From contig OZ004586.1 in assembly GCA_963924555.1 (NCBI GenBank), forward strand, positions 930,001-994,000: a stretch of 64,000 nt of DNA, read 5' to 3'. Below the pieces are notes generated by a model. That model had not been told where the DNA came from. It saw nothing but the letters and a program-made list of their open reading frames with translations, and ran no database searches. Below, one piece after another: positions 45,861-55,379 of the stretch; the stretch's first letter is position 1; each line of letters starts with the position of its first letter. A program made the translations under genes and the position numbers. Source of the DNA: Crambe crambe. Its lineage: Eukaryota; Porifera; Demospongiae; Poecilosclerida; Crambeidae.

Positions 45861-46623
45861 TTAGTTATATAGCTTAGCTGAACTTGTTACTTACACCTGC
45901 TGGTTAGTTATGATTTAGTTAATACCTAATATGGTTAAATTCATGGGGCATCACTGCAGTGGACAGACTGACCAATCACAGCCCAGGTCCGGAAAGGTGT
46001 AGACCTCTTGACGCTTTTTTTCTTAAATTCATCACTGCATAGCGACACACAATAGACCTACCACCAAGCAATGAATTCATGGTATAGTCAGGTGGTGTCT
46101 AGCTCGACCTGCTATGATGTGAAGCTACAGATCGACCGTATATTCATACTGGCAGTGTGAATTCATCAAGTTTGGTAGCTACTAACAATGAATACTGCAG
46201 CTATGTATATGGCCAGATGAACCGGATGGGTGGATCCACGTAGCTACAAACTCTCAAAGTCAATGCATGCATCGTCCATTAATTTTAAAGACAAGGTCAA
46301 GTGTTAAGATGTCTCTGAGAAAGTGGAATCTCTGAATAATTGACACTCCGAATAAAGACACTTGTTGCAGTCCCTCCATAATACTTTGTGTAGCTATTAA
46401 TGACCTCTGAGACTCCACTGTATACTAATAGGATACATGCAGATCTGGTGTGGGTTAAATGATTCACTCAGAGGTATTATGAGACAGAGGTATATTAGCT
46501 ACCAAAATCAATGATATAGCTGCAGTGGGAGTCCGGACCTCTGAGTAAAAGACACTTTGGGATCAGCCACTTTATCCTTTGTAGAGAGGTTGTCCTTTTC
46601 TTGGAGGTTAAAAATCTACTAAT

Positions 46624-46629
46624 GCTATG
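46624..46629. repeat. Target-site duplication GCTATG, left
   Basis: GCTATG occurs here and at 53549-53554, on either side of the transposon. Uninterrupted array units (TGCTATGGGAAAGG at 45662 and 44889) show the empty site with a single GCTATG. Confidence 0.85.
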
Positions 46630-46672
46630 TATGGAAGCCGAGAAGTGCAATTTACATCATCCGCAAGCAAAT

Positions 46673-46880
46673 TAATTTTGGCGCAAGTCTCCGCAAGTCT
46701 CCGCAAGTCTCCGCAAGGCTCCGCAAAGCTCCGCAAGGCTCCGCGAAGTCTCCGCAAAGCTCCGCAAGGCTCCGCAAAGTCTCCGCAAGTCTCCGCAAAG
46801 CTCCGCGAAGTCTCCGCAAGGCTCCGCAAGTATCCGCAAGTCTCCGCAAGTCTCCGGAAGAGCCCGCAAGTCTCCGCAAG
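46673..46880. repeat. Left subterminal 10-bp repeats (CCGCAAGTCT)n
   Basis: About twenty units of CCGCAAGTCT with CCGCAAGGCT and CCGCAAAGCT variants. The inverted right-hand array is at 53375-53500. The array is GC-rich against an AT-rich background and open in several frames, but not coding. Confidence 0.9.
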
Positions 46881-47003
46881 TTTTTCCGCCTTGCAAAATG
46901 ATTTTTTTGAAAGTTGGTAAAGGATCTTCCGCGCGTGCGACCGATAATGTACGCGCGCGCGTATGTGTGTAAGACAACTAACTATGGATGGTAAGTCTTA
47001 TTT

Positions 47004-48758
47004 ATGGTTGAAGATAGCCGTGATTTGGATATCTTTCTAGACATACTTATAGAGTTATTCTATTCGTGGAGACCGTACAAGAGGTTATTAGCCATTTTGT
47101 ACTTGAAGTATCACATGAAGAGAAGGTATCAAGTTATTAAACTGCTAGCTAACAGATTGTGTATTGACAATGACTGTTTGGTGTCTAGTTTGAGATGGCT
47201 GAAAAACCAGTTTAATTGTCTTGGGTTATCCAGGCGTTGGCCTGATCCACCTGAACACCAAGTCAGGTCCATCATCAGGGTAAGGAACAATTACATGATC
47301 ATAAACTGGCGTCTTTACATGTAGCTATGACTTAAAACTGTAGGTTGAATTGGCCTCATCTAACCAGCTTAGAGGCTATCGAGCCATGTGGCAGATTCTC
47401 AGACTCAAGTATCATCTCCTGGTCAGAAGGTAATTAAATTTCACTTAAAGATGGAATGCTATTTCAACAATAACAGAGATACTGTGATGAAAATCATGAA
47501 AGAGGAAGATCCCTGTGGTTCCGAACGAAGGCGAAAAAAGACACTAAAGAGAAGAATTTACAGAAATAAGGTACAAACGGTGTTAAAACTAGGAATAGCT
47601 ATAGCTATTATCATAATATTATTATAGGGACCAAATTTTATCTGGCATATCGATGGATATGACAAAATGACCCCATTTGGCTTCACTCTTCATGGCTGTA
47701 TTGATGGGTATGCAAATTTGTGTGCAAGGCAAATTATCATAATGTTCCTTCAGTTTTTCTAGGAAAATCATTTGGCTGAAGCTAGCCCCATCTAATAGTA
47801 ATCCAAGAGTAATAGCTAGATATTACTTGGAAAATGTGGAGCAAGTGGGAGGTAACTGTTGCAGCATGCTAGCTAGCCAGTTTACGGTGTGCATCATATA
47901 GGATGTCCATCAGTTATAAGAGGCGATTATGGCACAGAAAATCCAACAATTGCAGCTATACAAATTGCCTTTCGTTTTTATCATACCGATGGGATGGCTA
48001 ATGAAAAAAGCTTTATCTATGGACCATCCAAATCAAATATTGTAGGTGTTCAAAAAGTACATGAAACTATTTCATTTGAACTACTACTATAACCCATTTA
48101 CAGAGAATCGAGGCATGGTGGTCTCAGCTTAGAAGGCACAAAACACACTGGTGGATTGATTTTTTTAAGGTATAAATTGTTGCTAAGATAATTGCTACCA
48201 ATAATAAAATTTTCAGACCCTAGCCCACTGTGGAGACTTTGTTTCAACTAATGACTTTCACAGGTATATAATATATATATATATATATATATTATGTCAG
48301 AAATTATTATATTGCTGTTGTAATAGGAGTTGCCTGGCATATGTTGTACTTGTACCATTGAAAAAGGATCTAGCTGAATTTATTGAAACCTGGAATTCAC
48401 ACTTGATTCGTAAAAATCGCCTTTCAGAGTGTCCCAATGGAGTGCCGAATGAGCTATACGAGTTCCCATCCCTATATGGTTAGCTATAATTCAAATATCC
48501 TTTAACTTCCTTCTTTCCTAAACTTCAGGAACAGAAGATTTCTCTAAACCAATCAGTACAGATATCTGGCTTGATGCTATGATGACAGAAAGTGAACCAC
48601 CAGCACCTTTTTATTCACCAATTTTTGAAGCATGGGCTGACACTGTGCTTCGAGTTGACTTTGCCATGGACCAACAGAGTATTAGTCAATCTTTTTGTTC
48701 ATCATTGTACCATCATTTGGTTACTCATCCAGCACGGGATTTCATTATCAACAGTTAA
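47004..48758 (+). CDS. DDE integrase-core transposase, 422 aa, ten exons
   Basis: The exons are 47004-47279, 47344-47429, 47477-47570, 47628-47707, 47754-47851, 47902-48041, 48104-48169, 48217-48263, 48327-48478 and 48529-48758. All junctions are GT-AG, introns are 46-64 bp, and the joined length is 1269 bases, in frame to TAA. The protein opens [20 protein letters not shown], a helical N-terminal part. Catalytic-core motifs follow in order: [16 protein letters not shown] (first Asp), [31 protein letters not shown] (second Asp) and [12 protein letters not shown] (Glu), then [27 protein letters not shown]. This is the animal integrase-core family also abundant in fish and cnidarians. The conserved Gln before RIEAWW is Ile here. 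The gene looks functional and sits in its own transposon. Confidence 0.85.
48262..48292. repeat. (TA)n in integrase intron
   Basis: A run of about 12 TA units fills much of the intron between exons 8 and 9. Confidence 0.85.
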
Positions 48759-48884
48759 CTACTATTAAATTTTTTGACAGAATGAAATTTTTTTGACTGA
48801 ATGTGAATTGAAAGTGAATACAATTGAGTGAGTTTCTGGGTGAGCATGTCATTTGATAGCAAACAAGAAAAAAACCTGGACTAC

Positions 48885-51800
48885 TCATTCATGTGTCAAC
48901 ATTTCAAGTACCTATAATAACAACAAAAAAAGTCAACCAGGAGCAGTAGAGAGCACACATCAAAGCTAGTGATCTGCACACCCTCACTATTCAGTGCCCA
49001 GTTACCCACAATACACATACACATTCCCAGCCAGCCACAAGTGTGTAAACATGACCCCCTTACATCTGATGATTGTGCCCTGACACTGTGTCTCTTCAAG
49101 CAAGCTGAGATAATGTTGAAATAGTAGTCACAAGAAGGAGGGGGCACACCTAAAAAAGAATCGTATACATCACTGAACTTAGTCCGATCGGAGATCTCTT
49201 CTTGTAGGGAATCAACCTACAATGCCAGATCAAGAATCAGATCATCAGTGAAAAATGTTGGATTGTAATTTAGAATGCATAGGGGCTATTATTTTAATAC
49301 ACTTTAAATCGATGTACATACCAGCTTGGGATCATCTCTCTCTTCATCATAAGCTTTAAGTCCAGAATAGGTTTCTAAAATAACCTGAAAGTACATGGAT
49401 CTAAATATTTTGGGCATGACCACCCAACTTACAACACCAAAACAGTATACATCACTCCTATCAGAGATTTTTCCAGAACACACTTCAGAAGGGTAATAGC
49501 CCTCGGATCTAGATATGAAGTTGGCAGTAAATAGTGTCTGGCCACTAGATACAGATGGTAATTCTACAGAAAAGCCGAAGTCACCCAATTTCGCTTTATA
49601 AGCCTCATCAAGAAGAATATTTGCACTGCAGCAATATATCAATATCACATAACATGAAATTACAGTCTATAAAACGTACGATTTAATATCCTGGTGAATT
49701 AGTGGAGGGGTGGCTGTATGCAGGTACACAAGGCCTTTACAAGCATCTACCAGGATAGATTTCCTCCTGTCCCACGAAAGCAACTGATCTCTTTCCTATT
49801 ACACAAAAGGAAGTCAAAATCAATTCAGCTTACAAGTACTAGGTTGGCATTACATTATGAAGCTTCTCAAATAGGCTTCCATTCATCATAAACTCAAATA
49901 TTAGTGCAGGTGGCTTGGAGCAAAACCCAAGCATCTGTAGCACATTAGGATGGCGGAAACTGAAATATGAACACAGGATTATAAGCTGAACCTTTTAAAA
50001 ACATCTCCTACCGATTCAAAGCTCCTACTTCTGTTTGAAGTAACATAGAGGAGCTACAACCAAGAGCATTCTTACCATCCTATAATAGAAGTTTACCGTC
50101 CTATAAGTTGTAACACTACAGATATACACATTCATTAGAATAACCTGTGATAAGACCTTGATTGCCACACTGCCATAACGCAACACACCTTTATACACCG
50201 TACCATAGCCACCTCTACCAATCACTGTTGAACGACAGAAATTCCGTGTCGATTCACTAAGTTCTTGTGCAAAAAATTCCATACACTGATCTATAGTACA
50301 TACGAAAAAGCATATGCTATATGTATATGCACAAGATAAAACTAGCAAACCAGCTTTAGGCCTTTTTGCAGGATGCCTTGATGCCCTAGGACAACCAGCC
50401 TCCCTAATGGTAGTTTGAGATAATGGACGCTTCCCTTTTCCCTTTCCTTTCTTTGAAAGAGCCTTATCCGAACTTTGCTCATCAACTGTTAGTAACATAA
50501 GCAATGCTAAATACTTAAGTGCCAAGTACTGTTTACTGATGATAGAATCAGTATCAGATTTTGAAGCAGGGCTGGAACAACTGCGATAACCAGAGGATGA
50601 ATGGATAGGTGAAATTGGTGCCTATGTGCACAAATCAAAATGTGAAGGTGGGCCAATACAGAATCTGATAAGACTAACCGTAGATACAAAACCAATCCCA
50701 AATTGAAGTTTGCCTGGTCCCCTATGGTGCTGATGCATATACAAACTCAATGACCAGTCCTTACTCTCCTTTATCATGGCCCCCCCAGGAGTAAATAAGG
50801 CAGTGGTATGCCTAAATGGGAGAGGAGAACAGTCGAGTGCATCACAACCCGATGACAACAGATCTTTATAATTAATATCTCTATCCACTATAATTTCAAT
50901 TGAAAAACCATCTTTAACATAATTTTTTTTCCTCTTCCTCATGGAAAAAAAAGTTACCTAGATAAATGCAATACAAGTCAAACATCTCGGGCAGTTACAC
51001 ATCAATCTGTATGCACTATATAAACCTTTACTTACAGGACATGAAGAACTTTCACCTATAATCTTAGGAGTCCTTTTCAATTTTTTCTGGATCTCATTAG
51101 CCCTTTTAAGTAGATCAGACGATTTAAGTAGATCAGACGAGGCTTCTGTGTGTGTGTGTGTGTTGAGAACAAAAATTCTCTCTTAGTCACACAAGCACAG
51201 ATAGTCTGGTACAACTCCTATATTGCATAATTGGGACACTGATAGCACCACCAGACTCTCTTCTCAGGTGAGAGTCTGTGCAAGATTTCTCTTACATAAA
51301 ATTTACTGTACTATTTCTTGAAATACAGTTCATTCTAGTGCCTGAGACTCCAATATCTCAAATAAAGCACATCACCCACTTACCTATATCATAGATAGTA
51401 GACACGGAACAGGATTGGAAACTGCCTACGTCATGTGACGTCACGCCCATTAAGCTAATACATTTCGCGCATGCTATCCGCGTTGTAACCATAGAAAATT
51501 TAGCCCTATTGTCGCAATACATTTTCTGAGGAAGAGAGGTACAGACTTTGTGGGACTAGAGCTACGAGTGCAAGTGCTTTTCTAGCAATTTTATCCTATA
51601 GAAGTTTGGAAGGTAAAGTTTCTTACTGGAATAGACTGAAATTAAGAGTGTAATAACTGTTTTTGGTGTAGGATATGTTGCTAAAGATTTTATAGGCCTA
51701 CCAATTTGTGGGACTAGAACAGGACTCACATAAATTTAGAAGTCAAGTGTTTGGTATCTTTTAGTAGTATAATAGTTTGTCTATCGGATGATATATGTTA

Positions 51801-53248
51801 TATTGATTCATAGCTGTTAGTTTTCTTTTAATGCAGTGTTAAACTATGGGTTAAATAGTTATTATTATTACATTTCTATTATTTATTTGCATTATCATGT
51901 TTTATTATCCACTCCACGAAGCTCTCTGCACAAGAACGGGCATCTATAGATGGTTGGAGAAGAAGACTAAACTCTTCATCTTTCAAAACTTGAGATACGA
52001 ATCTCTCATAGATATGTACTATCTAGCTAGATCTAGTCTCATATCAAATTTTATTATTTTTATAAAAGCACAACATGGAAACACTCTAGTCCAGCTAATA
52101 TTAAGCTACTAGACTAATATCCGCTCTGATATCTTTTGCAGAACTCATTCTTAACTATTATGTGGTAACTATGCATTCATATCTCGCGCCAAAATTTCCC
52201 GGCAAACACGGATAGCACGCGCATGGTAGTATTAAGTTTCCAATCCTGTTCCGTGTCTACTATCTATGCCTATATCCTTTTGAGGATGTGGCTCTTTTAA
52301 CATATCTGCGATAAGTCCGTGCATCTCACTTGATAGCGTCAATAAGCGTTCTTTTCTTGACCTCATTTATACTATTCAGCGAGCTCGAGACTAACTATAA
52401 CTATTCAATAGGCTAACTATTCAATAGCTGCATGCAAAGGTGAACTAACTGTAAGCTTATCACGTGCACACAATCCTACATGATGAACCCTTTACCTACC
52501 TACCCCGACCATGTTCCAGAAGGAGACATACTTTTATCTACTACTTACCCACATCACTTTCAGGATCATGCTTTTCTGGGTGTATGTTTGCAAACATCAC
52601 TCTCTCTGCCTGTATATGTAGACCTCTGAATCAGTGCTCAAGAATGAGGCTACAACTTACTTCCTCTGCATTGATACTGAATTGCTCCATCACAAGACAC
52701 TTTATTGCTTCTGGGTAGAGGATGGCAATTGTATAGCCAAAAAGCTAACCACAAGCATGCTAGTAAAACTTGTTAATACAGCCTGTGCATAATTATACCT
52801 TCATGCTTTCGACACAAAAGTGATGGGTTAGCCTGTCATATAGAGCATATGTAGCTTTTGATGAGACACAAGTTATAAAATACGATTTGTTTGTCAGCTC
52901 ATCTATTGTACATTCAATAAGCAATAACCTTACACACCTTGATTAATCAGCTAGCTACATACTTTTTGTCTTGCAGGAACCCTGCCACCACTTCCTGTGG
53001 CTTTCCAAAGGAACCTGCATATATATTATGGGTTACATTATGTTACATTATGTGCAGGTGTACTGATACAACCTGGGAGGAGTATTGATGAGGTATCTCC
53101 TACTGCTACCTGAATCTTTGCTCCTTGCACTAACCTTTCCATCAGCTATCTTCTTTAGGTGATCAATAAAAGAAGGCAGCCTAGAAAGAAGATCAGCTTC
53201 TGTTAATGTACTAAATTCAAGTGCTCTTTTCGAGTCAGTGGAACTCAT
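48885..53248 (-). CDS. IRAK/TKL-like protein kinase, 675 aa, inside transposon
   Basis: Eighteen exons read in frame from the ATG at 53248 to a TGA at 48885 (2028 bases). The exons, from 5' to 3', end or begin at 53110, 52963-53014, 52799-52928, 52661-52744, 52549-52609, 52270-52350, 51036-51145, 50679-50957, 50537-50621, 50351-50485, 50145-50290, 50012-50079, 49854-49959, 49680-49795, 49433-49625, 49322-49384, 49064-49216 and 48885-48911. The N-terminal region is helical and unrecognised (LLSRLPSFIDHLKKIADGK; LFGYTIAILYPEAIKCLVME). A KRKKNYVKDGFSIEIIVDRD segment and a Lys-rich linker follow. The kinase domain has GRGGYGTVYKG, VAIK, IHQDIKSANILLD (HQD in place of HRD), GDFGF and SDRSDVYCFGV, closest in style to IRAK/Pelle. 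Catalytic residues are present. The sixth exon's donor is disturbed by an inserted element. Confidence 0.8.
51390..52268. mobile_element. 879-bp TIR element inserted at a kinase splice donor
   Basis: The ends CATAGATAGTAGACACGGAA and TTCCGTGTCTACTATCTATG are perfect inverted repeats, extending through GGATTGGAAACT for over 30 bp. CCTATATC flanks both sides (51383-51390 and 52269-52276; 7-8-bp duplication, one base shared with the end). There is no transposase. It is related to 7708-8815 through the shared inner motif GGATTGGAAAC. Removing it restores the exon end GATATAG followed by GTAAGT. Confidence 0.8.
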
Positions 53249-53374
53249 GTCGCTGTTCTTCTTCCTATGGCTAGAAAAAATTGAGAGAGCACGCTCATGC
53301 GTACCCGCCCGCGCCACAGCTGGCCGGCCGCCGTGCGCACACGGGGATCCTTTACCAACTTGCTTTTGCACTTG

Positions 53375-53500
53375 CGGAGACTTGCGGAGACTTGCGGAGG
53401 CTTGCGGAGGATTGCGGAGGCTTGCGGAGGAATGCGGAGACTTGCGGAGACTTGCGGAGACTTGCGGAGCCTTGCGGAGATTTGCGGAGACTTGCGCCGC
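53375..53500. repeat. Right subterminal 10-bp repeats (CTTGCGGAGA)n
   Basis: About thirteen inverted units matching the left array at 46673-46880. Confidence 0.9.
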
Positions 53501-53548
53501 ATGCTAATTTGCTTGCGGATGATGTAATTGCACTTCTCGGCTTCCATA

Positions 53549-54695
53549 GCTATGGGAAAGGGGCCCAAAAGAGTGTCCTTTGTTAGAAGGTTGTCCTTTT
53601 CTTGGAGGGTCCTTCGGAAGTTCCACTGTAACTACTGAACTTATAACTTTAAAGAAAGAAAGAAAAAAAAAGAAAGAAAGAAAGAAAGAAGGGTGAGTAA
53701 GTGGAGGTTCATATTAGCTGAACTTGTTACTTACATCTGCTAGTAGTTAGTTATGATCTAGTTAATTCCTTATATGGTTATATTCATGGGGCATCACTGC
53801 AGTGGACAGACTGACCAATCACAGCCCAGGTCCAAAAAGATGTAGACCTCATGGCGCTTTTTTTCTTAAATTCATCACTGCATAGCGACACACAATAGAC
53901 CTACCACCAAGCAATGATTAGTCAGGTGGTGTCTAGCTCAATCTGCTATGATGTGAAGCTATAGATGCAGATCAACTATATTATATTCATACTGGCAGTA
54001 TGAATTCATCGAATTGGGTTGGGTGGGCTAGCTATACTAACCAGCTAGCTATATAGCTATGTGGTGGATCTACAAGAAATTATAAAAGTTAACTACTAAA
54101 ATTAAAAAACTTTTTTACTAGCATCATTAGCTATTTTGCAGTGCTTCATTAGCAGGGGTGTAGCCACCACTCCAGCTGGTCTGGTTTTCATTTATTATCC
54201 CCTTTTTTACCTATGAAATGCAACACACCTTAACCATCCATCTTTGCAAAATTCACACTAGCATAACTTTACTGGTCAAAAAGTGGGCATGGCTGTCCAA
54301 AAATTTCCACACACAGGCACACTGGACCACTCAAAATTCTGTAGATACACCCCTGTTTATGTACATGTGGATACCCTGCTTATGTACATGTGGATACCCT
54401 GCTTATGTACACTATACATGCTTTAGATAAGGAAATTGTTAGTCATGGCTGAGCTATATAACTGGTGGTGACTGGTGAACCCATAATAGGTACATACTGA
54501 CTCATAATAGCATACCATACTAATTTCTGATTTAATTAACAATTGGGTGTCACCAACATTAATTAAGCCCTCCATATGGTGACCTGGTAAAGGGTTGCAT
54601 AAGCCCATGTGCTACCCTTGGATGATTTTTAATGCTATATAGTCTTTGCTATATTAACATATATTATCATGATATTTTACAGGTGAAGGAATTAA
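53549..54695. repeat. End of tandem array and 3' flank of collagen gene
   Basis: It begins with the right GCTATG and the continuation of the interrupted array unit, then a (GAAA)n tract (53652-53690), another orphan CCAAT block (about 53801-53820), and DNA shared with 18470-19530. Several short tandem copies of ATGTACATGTGGATACCCTG occur at 54360-54405. No gene is seen. Confidence 0.7.
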
Positions 54696-55379
54696 CTATA
54701 AAGGTTGTGTTAAGTGCAGACACAGTACTGCCATGTTTGAGTCACAGGGAACTCTGTCCTCTTGCAGTAACATGATCTCCTCAAGACCTCTGAAGGTCGT
54801 GCCTCCTCCTGTTCGATATGGAGACATGTTCGTCCATGTCTCACAGTTATCACTAGCGATGGAGCCATCTTTCATCGATCCATGCCAAATGCCTTTCCTG
54901 GAGCAGAAGGTATAAAGATTTTAAAAATTTACTAACTTTTTGGGGTACTTACCAGTCCTGCTTGAGTCCATCAGCTGTGAGAAGTAGCGAGTTGAAATGA
55001 AGTTGTGTGGAAAGAAACTTGTTCCATGAAAATGCAACAATCTCTCCCTATTAGGCAAAGATAAAATAGTGTATAAGTTCCACAGAGAGAGACATACTAG
55101 AAAGTGCATTTCATGCACTCTGACCTTGGAATTGACGATGGGTAGATTGTCTTTGTATTGATAGCGTAATAGTTGTTTCAGAGATCGACGGGGTGCTGAC
55201 ACCAAAGCAGCAAATGTGCCATGGAGTCCCGAGACAAATGCTTCATTTTGACATGCCACGTCGAAGGCAAGTGTGCCATTGAGAATTGATTCTGCTGGAT
55301 GGAGATTTGTGAGTGTGCTTGATGATAGTGATGAGAAAGATGGTAGAACTTCGGAGATATTCAGTGCAAATAAGGAAAC
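54696..55379 (-). other. Endostatin domain of the multiplexin
   Basis: Translated across its introns, it starts after EAYPRLIK with [10 protein letters not shown]. It contains [60 protein letters not shown] followed by ETW, then [13 protein letters not shown]. The WHGS...CETW signature and PIVN-K-E--F-SW are hallmarks of endostatin. The four cysteines (DVACQ, DNCETW, VPCDS, VLCLH) correspond in order to the two disulphides of vertebrate endostatins. The zinc-binding N-terminal His cluster of mammalian endostatin is not obvious. Confidence 0.88.

Larger units (their letters stand above)
43140..46629. repeat. Tandem array of about 0.85-kb units with orphan promoter cassettes
   Basis: At least four units follow one another. 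Landmarks recur in the same order: a CCAAT block (43199, 44258, 45133, 45958), TCTTAAATTCATCACTGCAT, CAGGTGGTGTCTAGCTCGAC, CACTTTGGGATCAGCCACTT, the block AGGTTGTCCTTTTCTTGGA, and a (GAAA)n tract. The last unit is interrupted by the 6.9-kb transposon and resumes at 53549. No unit contains a GTPase gene. The first unit doubles as the promoter region of copy H. Confidence 0.8.
46630..53548. mobile_element. 6.9-kb DDE transposon carrying integrase and kinase genes (IS3EU-like?)
   Basis: The left end TATGGAAGCCGAGAAGTGCA is repeated inverted at the right end (TGCACTTCTCGGCTTCCATA). The match extends for about 70 bp with few differences before the subterminal repeats. A 6-bp duplication GCTATG flanks it. 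The element contains an intact ten-exon integrase-core gene (47004-48758, plus) and an eighteen-exon protein kinase gene (48885-53248, minus) whose ATG lies just inside the right subterminal repeats. From memory, IS3EU-type elements make 6-bp duplications and have 5'-TAY ends, which would fit; this family assignment is tentative. Confidence 0.85.

Noticed and set aside
45661-45864. KERKKERKKER-type frame
   Set aside because: Translation of a (GAAA)n microsatellite.
46608-46977. Long open frames on both strands through the CCGCAAG repeats (LRRLAETCGDLRR-type proteins)
   Set aside because: They are translations of a 10-bp tandem repeat inside the transposon end, open in several frames at once; there is no start context or splice structure.
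50025-50525. 166-residue frame as a single kinase exon
   Set aside because: It reads through introns; splice sites split it into three exons of the kinase gene.
53048-53586. Similar repeat proteins at the right transposon end
   Set aside because: Same repeat in inverse; only the MSSTDSK frame beginning at 53248 leads into a spliced gene.
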